From: Bacteriovoracaceae bacterium UBA4573
GTDB lineage: Bacteria; Bdellovibrionota; UBA1018; UBA923
Length of the DNA: 16,822 nucleotides
Reading direction: 5' to 3'
Assembly (NCBI GenBank): GCA_002387735.1
Contig: DGKJ01000073.1
Span: forward strand, 1-16,822
The position numbers were made by a program, and so were the translations under genes. Shown piece by piece: positions 1 to 7,566 of the stretch (position 1 is its first letter; every line of letters begins with the position of its first letter). Below the pieces are notes generated by a model. The model was not told the origin of the DNA. It did not search any database and was given only the letters and a program-made list of their open reading frames with translations.

Positions 1-387
1 GCCGTGAGAGGTGTAGAATGAGATCTGCCTATAAACAAGCCGGCCGTGGCCCGGGTGAGAAACCCCGCCATTGCGACGAATCCATTTCGCCGCGGCCGAT
101 GCAGCTGCCACAATCGAGGTTTCCTCAACAGCCATCGGAATGGGTACGTCACGTTCATCGATTAAAAAATTGGTGGCAATGCCCAGAGGTAAAGAAAACA
201 CCCCGACCACGTTTTCGATCATGTGTTCGGCAGTTTCAACGGAAAGAGAAGACGCCCCACCTTCGAGAACCCTAATTTCGTCGTCGGATAAGCCTGCTAT
301 TTTCTTCAGGGCGGCACGGCGTTCTTGAATGTTAAGTTTCGAAAAGCCTTCGAAAGGAGACCGTCCAGAAAAATCAAGCATCGCCAT
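1..387 (-). CDS. mvaA: Hydroxymethylglutaryl-CoA reductase, class II (degradative type), N-terminal part
   Basis: The frame is open from an ATG at 387 to the left edge: 129 codons with no stop, so the gene is partial. Class II HMG-CoA reductases interconvert HMG-CoA and mevalonate with NAD(P)H in the cytosol. The translation carries the family's N-terminal landmarks in order: a helical start, MIENVVGVFSLPLG at residues 56-69, PMAVEETSIVAAAS at 84-97 (containing the conserved catalytic Glu), and RRNGG shortly after. These match the Pseudomonas mevalonii enzyme (MIENVIGTFELP, VEEPSIVAAAS). The usual EEPS is EETS here. The catalytic Lys, Asp and His lie beyond the edge. The first ATG is used; a second lies two codons inside, and neither has a clear Shine-Dalgarno sequence. 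It diverges from the leucine catabolic operon, whose pathway makes its substrate HMG-CoA. The family call is strong. Whether it runs toward mevalonate or toward HMG-CoA cannot be told from sequence. Confidence 0.85.
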   Translation of the reverse strand, partial: MAMLDFSGRSPFEGFSKLNIQERRAALKKIAGLSDDEIRVLEGGASSLSVETAEHMIENVVGVFSLPLGIATNFLIDERDVPIPMAVEETSIVAAASAAAKWIRRNGGVSHPGHGRLVYRQISFYTSHG

Positions 388-439
388 AAGTTAGATCAAA
401 CTGCTTTAAAAAACGACTCCAGTCAAGTAAAACGGGTAA
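388..439. promoter_or_regulatory. Divergent intergenic region between HMG-CoA reductase and the liu operon
   Basis: These 52 bp are all that separates two divergent start codons, so both promoters and any operator must lie here or reach into the coding regions. On the minus strand a TTGACT hexamer (complement of 421-426) resembles a -35 box, but no good -10 follows at 16-18 nt. On the plus strand there is an AT-rich CTTTAAAAAA stretch at 402-411. I see no convincing operator palindrome. Confidence 0.35.
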
Positions 440-2056
440 ATGGCCCAAATCAAAGTTCAAATCCGTACGGATTCTGACGAATTTATTCAGAATAAAACCT
501 ATCACGAAAAGCTATTAAAAGACCTTCGAGCCTTTGAGTCGAAGGCGCGGGAAGGCGGTGGGAGCGAGGCTCGGGCGAGACACGAAGAGCGAGGAAAACT
601 TTTCGTTCGCGATCGCGTGGCGGCACTACTCGATTCGGGTACCGCTTTTTTGGAGTTGAGCCCCTTGGCGGCTCACGAACTATTTAAGGGGGAAGCCCCC
701 GGCGCCGGACTAGTCACAGGTATCGGGACGGTCCACGGTCGTGAAGTCATGATCGTGGCGAACGATGCTACTGTTAAGGGTGGCACCTACTTTCCGATTA
801 CAGTAAAAAAACACCTTCGAGCTCAAGAAGTAGCGGCCCAAAATCGACTTCCCTGCATTTATTTGGTTGATTCGGGCGGAGCGTTTTTGCCCCTTCAATC
901 AGAAGTTTTTCCGGATAAAGAACACTTTGGCCGAATTTTTTATAACCAGGCTCAGATGTCTGCGGCCGGCATAGCCCAAATTGCGGTTGTGATGGGCTCC
1001 TGCACGGCTGGTGGGGCATACGTACCTGCCATGAGTGACGAAACTATTATCGTGCGAAAGCAGGGCACGATTTTTCTGGGTGGGCCACCACTCGTAAAAG
1101 CCGCGACTGGTGAAATTGTCACTGCGGAGGATTTGGGCGGAGCCGATGTGCACGCCCGCACTTCGGGAGTGGCAGATCATTATGCTTTGAATGATCAACA
1201 TGCTCTCGAAATTGCACGCGACATAGTATTTCACTTAAATCGCCAAAGCCCGCGGTCGGCAGACTGGGCGCCGCGCCAAGCGCCCGAGGACCCACTGTAC
1301 GATCCGAACGAGATACTTGGAATTGTTCCCAAAGATGCGCGCAAACAGTACGATATTCGCGAAATCATAGCCCGAGTCGTAGACGGCAGCCGTATGCACG
1401 AGTTTAAGGCGCTATACGGCACGACGCTCGTCACAGGTTTTGCTCATATTTTTGGTTACCCTGTAGGGATTATCGGCAACAACGGCGTTCTGTTTTCAGA
1501 AAGTGCGGTTAAAGCAGCCCACTTTATTGAGCTTTGCTGCCAGCGTCGTATTCCTCTAGTATTCTTGCAAAACATTACCGGCTTTATGGTGGGCAAGCAG
1601 TATGAGGCCGGAGGCATCGCTAAAGATGGAGCGAAAATGGTGATGGCCGTGGCCAACGCGCAAGTTCCAAAATTTACAGTTGTAGTGGGTGGTTCTTATG
1701 GAGCCGGAAACTACGGTATGTGTGGGCGTGCCTTTAATCCACGATTACTCTGGATGTGGCCAAATTCGCGAATATCGGTGATGGGCGGCGAACAAGCTGC
1801 AACGGTCCTTAGTCAGGTGAAAATTGATCAGCTCAAAGAAAAAGGGCAAAAGCTTTCGAATGCGGAAATAGAAGATATTCGTCAGCCGATTTTAAAAAAA
1901 TACGAAGAAGAGGGTTCGCCATATTTTAGTACAGCCAGACTCTGGGACGACGGAATTATTTCGCCAGTAGACACGCGCAAGGTATTAGCATTGGGTCTGG
2001 CGGCAGCCTATAACGCAGGATTACCGAAAACGGATTTTGGCGTTTTTCGAATGTAA
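440..2056 (+). CDS. liuB: Methylcrotonyl-CoA carboxylase, carboxyltransferase (beta) subunit
   Basis: This subunit transfers carboxyl from biotin to 3-methylcrotonyl-CoA, giving 3-methylglutaconyl-CoA, the third step of leucine breakdown after isovaleryl-CoA. At 538 residues it has the usual family length (about 535). The N-terminus has the family signature GGGSEARARHEERGKLFVRDR and LLDSGTAFLELSPLAA. The N-terminal crotonase-like half carries IYLVDSGGAFLPLQ, FPD and GSCTAGGAYVPAMSDE. The C-terminal half carries QNITGFMVGKQYEAGGIAKDGAKM and GGSYGAGNYGMCGRAF, with MWPNSRISVMGGEQAA following. GAFLPLQSEVFPD and the KQYEAGGI loop distinguish MCC beta from propionyl-CoA carboxylase beta. It is the first gene of a tightly packed operon, followed after 20 nt by liuC, and the matching biotin subunit is two genes downstream. 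The ribosome binding site is weak. Confidence 0.95.
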   Translation: MAQIKVQIRTDSDEFIQNKTYHEKLLKDLRAFESKAREGGGSEARARHEERGKLFVRDRVAALLDSGTAFLELSPLAAHELFKGEAPGAGLVTGIGTVHGREVMIVANDATVKGGTYFPITVKKHLRAQEVAAQNRLPCIYLVDSGGAFLPLQSEVFPDKEHFGRIFYNQAQMSAAGIAQIAVVMGSCTAGGAYVPAMSDETIIVRKQGTIFLGGPPLVKAATGEIVTAEDLGGADVHARTSGVADHYALNDQHALEIARDIVFHLNRQSPRSADWAPRQAPEDPLYDPNEILGIVPKDARKQYDIREIIARVVDGSRMHEFKALYGTTLVTGFAHIFGYPVGIIGNNGVLFSESAVKAAHFIELCCQRRIPLVFLQNITGFMVGKQYEAGGIAKDGAKMVMAVANAQVPKFTVVVGGSYGAGNYGMCGRAFNPRLLWMWPNSRISVMGGEQAATVLSQVKIDQLKEKGQKLSNAEIEDIRQPILKKYEEEGSPYFSTARLWDDGIISPVDTRKVLALGLAAAYNAGLPKTDFGVFRM

Positions 2057-2076
2057 GAAAACGAAGGGGTTTGTTT

Positions 2077-2883
2077 ATGACGGTACAGAAGATGCCAAAC
2101 ACCAAGACGATTCGTTTGGAAAATAAGGGTGGAGTGTTGACGATAGAGTTGTCGCGCCCCGATGTACGCAATGCTTTTAACGACGAACTTATAACTGATT
2201 TGCAAAACACCTTTGATTGGCTCGCAAACGACCCCAGTGTGCGAGTTACAGTGCTCAAAGGTTCCGGTCCTGTTTTTTGTGCGGGTGGTGATTTAAATTG
2301 GATGCAACGAAGCGTTCAGTTGTCTCGCGACGAAAACCTCGCCGATACCCGTAAATTATCGAAAATGTTTTATACCATGAACCTTTCACCTAAGCCGCTT
2401 GTTGGCTTGGTACAGGGCGCTGCCATTGGTGGTGGCGTAGGCCTTGTTAGTGTTTGCGACTACGTCGTTGCGGAAAAAAAGACTACTTTTAGTCTGAGCG
2501 AAGTTCGTTTGGGAATTGTACCAGCTTGCATTGGTCCTTTTGTGATAGCCAAAATAGGTGAATCATATGCGCGGGCTTATTTTATTTCGGCGGAACGGTT
2601 CGACGCGGGGCGCGCGCGAGAAATAGGCTTGGTTCACGAACTTGTTGATTCAGCAGCTGAACTACAAATCGCTCAGGATCGCATCACCCAAAATCTTTTG
2701 CAGTGCGGCCCTAACGCAATGGCGGTAGCTAAGTCTCTGGTTCGCAGCATAAAAGAATGTGAACCGGGAAAAGTAATGGAACACGTTTCATGTCTGTTGG
2801 CCGATCTGCGAGTGTCTCCCGAAGGCCAAGAAGGATTAAAGGCGTTTTTGGAAAAGCGAAAACCGAATTGGGTTCGTTCGTGA
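2077..2883 (+). CDS. liuC: Methylglutaconyl-CoA hydratase (crotonase family)
   Basis: This crotonase-fold protein of 268 residues is expected to hydrate 3-methylglutaconyl-CoA to HMG-CoA. Visible family features are the CoA-binding/oxyanion segment GPVFCAGGDLNWMQR, a second oxyanion stretch QGAAIGGGVGLVSVCDYVVA, and SLSEVRLGIVPACIGPFV with the conserved catalytic-position Glu. The DLNWM motif is typical of LiuC/AUH-type hydratases in leucine operons. An upstream TTG at 2071 is in frame, but ATG 2077 is better placed behind the ribosome binding site GAAGGGG at 2063-2069, so I start there. Its stop overlaps the proposed GTG start of liuD in a GTGA arrangement, implying translational coupling. 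The hydratase family is certain; the specific substrate rests on motif and operon position. Confidence 0.92.
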   Translation: MTVQKMPNTKTIRLENKGGVLTIELSRPDVRNAFNDELITDLQNTFDWLANDPSVRVTVLKGSGPVFCAGGDLNWMQRSVQLSRDENLADTRKLSKMFYTMNLSPKPLVGLVQGAAIGGGVGLVSVCDYVVAEKKTTFSLSEVRLGIVPACIGPFVIAKIGESYARAYFISAERFDAGRAREIGLVHELVDSAAELQIAQDRITQNLLQCGPNAMAVAKSLVRSIKECEPGKVMEHVSCLLADLRVSPEGQEGLKAFLEKRKPNWVRS

Positions 2884-4661
2884 AAAAAACTGAAAAAAAA
2901 TCAAAAACCGAAACTGCTATTAAGCGTCTCATGGTCGCGAACCGAGGTGAAATCGCGAGACGGGTTTTTGCGAGCGCAAAAAATTTAGGAATTGAAACAT
3001 TAGCAGTATATTCTGAAGCAGATAGCGAAATGAGTTTCGTGAAAGAAGCTGATCGCTCAGTGATGATTGGGCCAGGTCCCGCTGCGGAGAGCTATCTATC
3101 AATAAAAAAAATTCTCGAAGTCGCGAAAAGTGAAAAAGTCGACGCCATTCACCCAGGGTATGGCTTTCTTTCTGAGCGAGCCGAATTTGCCAAAGCGGTC
3201 ATCGACGCCGGCATTCAATGGTTGGGGCCTAGCCCGCGAGTCATTGAACTCATGGGAAACAAGGTGGCCGCCAAGAAAGCGGCTGAAAGCGCGGGAGTTC
3301 CCACGCTGCCTTGGGCGATCTTAGCAGAAGGCTGGACCGCGGCGACACTGAAGGCATCTGCAAAAAAAGTCGGATTTCCACTTTTATTGAAAGCCGCTGC
3401 TGGTGGTGGTGGGCGCGGCATGCGCTTGGTGCACGGTGAGGGTGAGCTTTTGGAAAAGGCCGAATCCGCGGCGCGTGAAGCATTGGGTTCCTTTGGATCT
3501 GGCGAAATTTTTTTAGAGCGTTATCTTGCTGCCTCTAAACACATCGAGGTTCAAGTCTTGGGTGATCGCTTCGGAAAAGTTATTGCTCTAGGCGAGCGAG
3601 ATTGTTCGTCCCAAAGGCGGCACCAAAAAGTTATTGAAGAGGCGCCCGCACCCAATCTTTTACAGAAAACTCGCGAGGCGCTCTGCAAGGCTGCAGTGGA
3701 TTTAGCAGCTAGCGTAAATTACGAAAGCGCGGGGACCTGCGAATTTCTGGTCGATGAAAGTGGAAATATTTATTTTCTCGAAATGAACACTCGGTTGCAG
3801 GTAGAACATCCGGTCACAGAATTAGTTTGGAGTGTAGATCTAGTAGCTGCTCAAATTCAAATTGCTCAAGGTAAAACACTAAGGGAGATCATTCCACATG
3901 TGGATAACTTGAGTGCTCGAGGTCACGCGATAGAATTACGTGTTTACGCAGAAGACCCGGCAAAAGGGTTTATGCCACAACCTGGAGAACTTGGCGAAGT
4001 AAGATGGCCAAGCGGGCCTTTTGTTCGAGTTGATCAAGGATTCGAGTCTGGTTCTACTGTAAGTATTTTCTACGACGCTATGCTCGGAAAAGTAATTGCC
4101 TGGGGTATGATACGCGAACAGGCCCGGACGCGAGTGTTGCGGGCGATTTGTGAAACCGAAATAGAAAAGGTCCGATGGAACGGCGACTATCTGCGGGACA
4201 TTCTTGAACATGAAGATTTTATCGACGGAAACGTTACTACGCAGTTTTTGGGCGAAAAATTCGCAAACTGGAAGCCGTCGCCGCGAACTAAGTCCGACCA
4301 AAAAAAAGTGACCACTGCGCGGTCGAATCCAAATGCGGATGCCGCGCAATCGCCTTGGATAGTTTATGGTGATGCGACTGTGGCCGCGACGAAAAGGTAT
4401 TCCAAAGCCGGAGTGGGCGTGGCGGCCACCGTCGGAGTAGTTGGCGGACCATTGTGTTCCGAATATCCCGGCAAAGTTTTGAAGGTAAATGTAAAAGCGG
4501 GCGATTTGGTAGCGGAAGGCCAGGCTCTAATTGTTTGTGAATCAATGAAAATGGAATTTACCTACGCAGCACCCGCAAAAGCCAAGGTTGCCAACGTCAA
4601 TGTAAAAACGGGAATGGTGATTGCAGCCGGAGCCGTTTTGATCGAGTGGGAGACCACCTAA
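2880..4661 (+). CDS. liuD: Methylcrotonyl-CoA carboxylase, biotin carboxylase/carrier (alpha) subunit
   Basis: This subunit carboxylates its own biotin with ATP and bicarbonate, then presents it to LiuB. Domains in order: biotin carboxylase N-domain from KRLMVANRGEIARRVF (about residue 16), IHPGYGFLSE, the ATP-grasp glycine loop GGGGRGMR near residue 175, EMNTRLQVEHPVTE near 300, and the biotin carboxylase C-domain to about 460. A low-complexity linker follows, then a biotinyl domain with ESMKMEF, where Lys557 is the biotin attachment site. GTG 2880 is chosen because it overlaps the liuC stop. An in-frame ATG at 2790 would overlap liuC by 94 nt, and ATG 2931 would cut into the conserved first strand. 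At 593 residues it is clearly shorter than typical MCC alpha (about 655 or more). The missing length lies between the carboxylase and biotinyl domains, where the BT domain should be. The stop overlaps the next start by one base. Confidence 0.92.
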   Translation: MKKTEKKSKTETAIKRLMVANRGEIARRVFASAKNLGIETLAVYSEADSEMSFVKEADRSVMIGPGPAAESYLSIKKILEVAKSEKVDAIHPGYGFLSERAEFAKAVIDAGIQWLGPSPRVIELMGNKVAAKKAAESAGVPTLPWAILAEGWTAATLKASAKKVGFPLLLKAAAGGGGRGMRLVHGEGELLEKAESAAREALGSFGSGEIFLERYLAASKHIEVQVLGDRFGKVIALGERDCSSQRRHQKVIEEAPAPNLLQKTREALCKAAVDLAASVNYESAGTCEFLVDESGNIYFLEMNTRLQVEHPVTELVWSVDLVAAQIQIAQGKTLREIIPHVDNLSARGHAIELRVYAEDPAKGFMPQPGELGEVRWPSGPFVRVDQGFESGSTVSIFYDAMLGKVIAWGMIREQARTRVLRAICETEIEKVRWNGDYLRDILEHEDFIDGNVTTQFLGEKFANWKPSPRTKSDQKKVTTARSNPNADAAQSPWIVYGDATVAATKRYSKAGVGVAATVGVVGGPLCSEYPGKVLKVNVKAGDLVAEGQALIVCESMKMEFTYAAPAKAKVANVNVKTGMVIAAGAVLIEWETT

Positions 4662-5596
4662 TGGGTATTATGAATTGGCCGTTGCCAAAAAAAGTTAGAC
4701 TCTTCGAGGTGGGGCCACGCGATGGCTTGCAGAATGAAAAAGCTACCCTCTCGCTTGAAGCTAAAGTCGATTATATCGAGGCATTGTTGGAGAGCGGTTT
4801 AAAGGATGTCGAGGTTGGAGCATTCGTGCGCGAGGACAAAATTCCGCAGATGGCCAACACCGCTGAAATATTGCAGCGCCTTCGTGATCGAGGTTATGAG
4901 AAACGCAAGGGCCTAACACTTTGGACTCTAGTACCAAATGAAAAAGGTCTAGACCGGGCACGAGAGGCAGGTGCACGTGCCATAGCGGTATTTACCGGAG
5001 CCACAGAAACGTTTACCCAAAAAAATATTGGCATGAGTGTCAAAGATTCACTCAAGGTATTCGAAGTTGTGGCTAAACAGGCCTCCAAGGATCGCATTCG
5101 AGTTCGAGGTTACGTTTCAGTGTGCTGGGGTTGCCCTTACGAAGGAAAGGTAAAGCCTAGTAACGTCGTCAAACTTGCAAAACAACTTTTGGATCTTGGT
5201 GTAGAGCAGGTAAGTCTAGGCGACACAATCGGAGTAGCGACGCCTTTGGAAGTGGTTCGACTGCTCTTGTCACTAAAACGCGAAATCGCGCGTGATGAAA
5301 TTGCAGTACATTTTCATGATACTCGTGGCACTGCATTGCCTAATTGTCTCGCAGCTGTTGGTTTTGGTGTGCGCACAATAGATGCGTCCAGTGGTGGATT
5401 GGGAGGCTGCAACTACGCACCGGGCGCGTCCGGAAATGTCGCCACCGAAGACCTCGTCTATATGCTCGAGGGAATGGGAATAAAAACCGGCGTCTCGTTA
5501 GATCGGTTATGTGCGGCTAGTGAAAAGGCAATTCGTGCGCTCGATCGTTTGCCTACTTCGAAGTATCTTCAAGCGTGGCTTTCAAAGAAGGTTTAA
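4661..5596 (+). CDS. liuE: Hydroxymethylglutaryl-CoA lyase
   Basis: This TIM-barrel lyase cleaves HMG-CoA to acetyl-CoA and acetoacetate, the last step of leucine breakdown. Its 311 residues include EVGPRDGLQNE, with catalytic-position Arg20 and Asp21 at the first strand. HFHDTRG holds metal ligands His217 and His219. GGLGGCNYAPGASGNVATED holds the catalytic-loop Cys250, which is the diagnostic HMG-CoA lyase signature. GYVSVCWGCPYEG is also typical. ATG 4661 is selected because it overlaps the liuD stop (TAATG) and follows a GGGAG at 4648-4652. A GTG at 4646 in the same frame is the alternative. It is the last gene of the operon and ends with a 15-bp tail-to-tail overlap with the DinB-like gene on the other strand. 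No terminator hairpin is evident there. Confidence 0.95.
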   Translation: MGIMNWPLPKKVRLFEVGPRDGLQNEKATLSLEAKVDYIEALLESGLKDVEVGAFVREDKIPQMANTAEILQRLRDRGYEKRKGLTLWTLVPNEKGLDRAREAGARAIAVFTGATETFTQKNIGMSVKDSLKVFEVVAKQASKDRIRVRGYVSVCWGCPYEGKVKPSNVVKLAKQLLDLGVEQVSLGDTIGVATPLEVVRLLLSLKREIARDEIAVHFHDTRGTALPNCLAAVGFGVRTIDASSGGLGGCNYAPGASGNVATEDLVYMLEGMGIKTGVSLDRLCAASEKAIRALDRLPTSKYLQAWLSKKV

Positions 5597-6184
5597 TCCA
5601 CGAATAATATTTTCAATTTGTTTGCGATGTATACGTTGATGCAGTGCCCGTACGACCATCCAAGTGTGGGCATCGATCGCGCCGAACCAAGGGTGAGGAT
5701 GCATGACTGAACTATCGCCCACGATACTTGGGTGTTTATTAATAAGGTCCATCATTTGAGTTCTAAACGTAGCGATGACGGCGGCTTTGTCGTTTGCCCC
5801 CCCGTGAGGTTTAACCTTCGCGATGTCGACTTGCAAAGAGGGGTGGCGCCCGGCAAGTAAATCACGAATTAAAATATCCATCGCGTTTGCTACGATTACG
5901 AGATGTTCAAGCGTCATTTCGACCGACCAAAAACGAGAGCTATCTTCTAAACCACCGAGGCGATCAATCAATATTGGTTTTTGAAAATGTTCTGGTGAAA
6001 CCGATTCTGCTAGCGTCAAAATTTTCTGGGTTTCTTTTTCGAAAAAGATTTTCGCGCCGTTAGCGTCGAGCTTTCGCGTCATTTTCGGCAATAGAATATA
6101 TTTGGCTAAAAGACGCTCAATAAGGGGTAAACCCTTTCCAGGGGGGGCCAAGCGAACCGGAGGTTCTGTTTGGGCGCGAATCAT
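5582..6184 (-). CDS. DinB-fold protein (putative metal-dependent, function unknown)
   Basis: This 200-residue protein fits the DinB/YfiT-like four-helix superfamily, whose members usually bind a divalent metal through three histidines. Candidate ligands are His94 in TLEHLV, His173 in AIDAHTW, and His182/His186 in LHQRIHRKQI. The last segment, HPHPWFGAIDAHTW followed by H-x3-H, is the most diagnostic part. There is no signal peptide or membrane segment, so it is probably cytosolic. The start overlaps the stop of tadA in an ATGA, making it the third gene of a coupled operon (PilZ protein, TadA, DinB-like). The family includes thiol transferases and many uncharacterised proteins. I cannot name a substrate. 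Confidence 0.75.
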   Translation of the reverse strand: MIRAQTEPPVRLAPPGKGLPLIERLLAKYILLPKMTRKLDANGAKIFFEKETQKILTLAESVSPEHFQKPILIDRLGGLEDSSRFWSVEMTLEHLVIVANAMDILIRDLLAGRHPSLQVDIAKVKPHGGANDKAAVIATFRTQMMDLINKHPSIVGDSSVMHPHPWFGAIDAHTWMVVRALHQRIHRKQIENIIRGLNLL

Positions 6185-6636
6185 TTTGACTTACGTTCCT
6201 TTCTTTTTTTCTTAAAAAATTCACTTAAAATTTGCCCGCACTCGGCGGAAGGGAGATGAACTAAATCATAGCGATGATTCATTTTGGGATTGTCATGAAT
6301 TCTAACCTTTAGGGACTGAGCACCGCCCTTTGGATCAAGAGCGCCGTAAAATACTGCTTTTACGCGAGCTTGAGATAATGCACCGGCGCACATGACACAA
6401 GGCTCTAGCGTTACGTAAACTTCGCAATCTACCAACCGCCACGATCCAACTTTTTTTGCGGCTTTAGAGATTGCGATAAGTTCGGCATGGGTTAACGGAT
6501 CCTGCCGAGTCTCTCGAAGATTGTGAGCTCTAGCGATAACACGTCCATTTTTTACGACAACCGCCCCCACCGGGACTTCGTTCTTTTTTTCGGCCTTAAT
6601 TGCTTCTTTAAGGGCCTCATTCAAAAAAAGATTCAC
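6181..6636 (-). CDS. tadA: tRNA-specific adenosine deaminase
   Basis: TadA deaminates adenosine 34 of tRNA-Arg(ACG) to inosine in the cytosol, allowing one tRNA to read CGU, CGC and CGA. The 151-residue product has the zinc deaminase core: VPVGAVVVKNGRVIARAHN, then HAE with zinc ligand His50 and proton-shuttle Glu52, then TLEPCVMCAGAL with zinc ligands Cys80 and Cys83. ARVKAVFYGALDPKGGA distinguishes TadA from cytidine and guanine deaminases. The C-terminus ends in a lysine-rich tail. The start is a GTG at 6636 whose bases overlap the stop of the PilZ gene (GTGA), and its stop overlaps the next start (ATGA), so translation is probably coupled throughout. A tRNA-Arg(CCG) gene, needed for the remaining CGG codon, lies about 2.8 kb away in this window. 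Confidence 0.93.
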   Translation of the reverse strand: MNLFLNEALKEAIKAEKKNEVPVGAVVVKNGRVIARAHNLRETRQDPLTHAELIAISKAAKKVGSWRLVDCEVYVTLEPCVMCAGALSQARVKAVFYGALDPKGGAQSLKVRIHDNPKMNHRYDLVHLPSAECGQILSEFFKKKRKERKSK

Positions 6637-7433
6637 TTCTTAGGAACCTTCGTTCGGCTTTGATATTGTTTTTCGCGAACTAAGTATTCTTCCCAATTTT
6701 TTTCCCGCGTCTTGTTGTTGTGCTCTTGAATTAGTTTGCGCAATTTGTGGGTTGCCTGTTTTAAAGCGGTCGACGTGTCTCGATCTAAAACAGAAAATTT
6801 AACGCCGATTCCTTTCGGATGGGTAACTGTGCTCTCCGTCCGCCAAACTACTTTTCCAGCACAGCTGATAGTTTTCTCGAACAACGAAAACTCAAGGGTA
6901 ACGGAATCGTCAGGAAGAAAGTACTCGCGAGTTTTTATGAAACAACCAGACATCGACAAGTCCATGATATCGCCGTTGTAGATTTCGGCATTTTTTTCGA
7001 TGCGAGTAGGGATACTGAGCTTGTAACGTGGGTCGCTTTCCCACCAGCGTATTCGCGGAAAATAATAGGGCACACGAACTTCGCGAGCGATCAAATAAAC
7101 TAAAAGTAGTTGAAAAACGGCGTAAACCGCGAATACCGGAAACTTGTTTTCGGCCGACGAATAATAAGTTAGCGCGATGGCGGTTTGGTAAATGGTCGTA
7201 AAACTCGAAAACAGAAAAAGGTACCAACCGTACCATCGAATTTGAAGCAAGCCCAGACCCGCAGCAACCGCAGTTACGGACACGAACCAGTACCAGGGAC
7301 TAAGGACGATCTTGAGAACACCCCCGAAGTCCAACTCGAAAAAGCTGAGACAGATAGCTAAGTACAGGAAAGGAAAGGAAATCCATAACCATGCGAAAAG
7401 CTTAAGTTTTTTTGAAGCGTGTTTATTGGCCAA
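6633..7433 (-). CDS. Membrane protein with C-terminal PilZ domain
   Basis: This is a 266-residue inner-membrane protein. Four hydrophobic segments lie at about residues 11-31, 42-62, 68-90 and 98-116. A cytosolic PilZ domain follows from about 134 to 218, then a charged helical tail. The PilZ part shows DLSMSG (Asp158, Ser160, Gly163), the conserved D-x-S-x-x-G half of the c-di-GMP site, and GIGVKF on a later strand. The other half, RxxxR just before the first strand, is not recognisable: the region reads RIRWWESDPRYKL. Ligand binding is therefore uncertain. The start is TTG 7433, preceded 8 nt upstream by AAGGA; no ATG is available nearby. It is the first gene of an operon with tadA and the DinB-like gene. 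The role is unknown; a membrane-bound c-di-GMP effector is the natural guess. Confidence 0.8.
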   Translation of the reverse strand: MANKHASKKLKLFAWLWISFPFLYLAICLSFFELDFGGVLKIVLSPWYWFVSVTAVAAGLGLLQIRWYGWYLFLFSSFTTIYQTAIALTYYSSAENKFPVFAVYAVFQLLLVYLIAREVRVPYYFPRIRWWESDPRYKLSIPTRIEKNAEIYNGDIMDLSMSGCFIKTREYFLPDDSVTLEFSLFEKTISCAGKVVWRTESTVTHPKGIGVKFSVLDRDTSTALKQATHKLRKLIQEHNNKTREKNWEEYLVREKQYQSRTKVPKK

Positions 7434-7508
7434 TGGGTGATTCCTTATTATTGTTAAGCGTAGATGACTTTATCAAATATATCAATAAGTTAGATGCCCC
7501 GATCCTGC

Positions 7509-7537
7509 TGGAAACCGGTTTAATACCGTACTATAAT
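7509..7537 (+). promoter_or_regulatory. Putative sigma-70 promoter for the small ORF
   Basis: A perfect TATAAT lies at 7532-7537. A weak -35 candidate TGGAAA lies at 7509-7514, 17 nt upstream. The predicted transcription start near 7544 would give a leader of about 20 nt ending in the strong ribosome binding site of the 53-codon frame. The -10 is convincing by eye and the -35 is not. Confidence 0.4.
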
Positions 7538-7566
7538 GATCATATATACAAACAAGGGAGGCCATC

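Noticed and set aside
899..1234. Open frame of 111 codons on the minus strand inside liuB
   Set aside because: It lies wholly within a clearly coding gene, has no start signals and matches no family; it is a by-product of the opposite-strand coding bias.
3936..4349. Open frame of 137 codons on the minus strand inside liuD
   Set aside because: It is antisense to the conserved biotin carboxylase domain and has no recognisable features.
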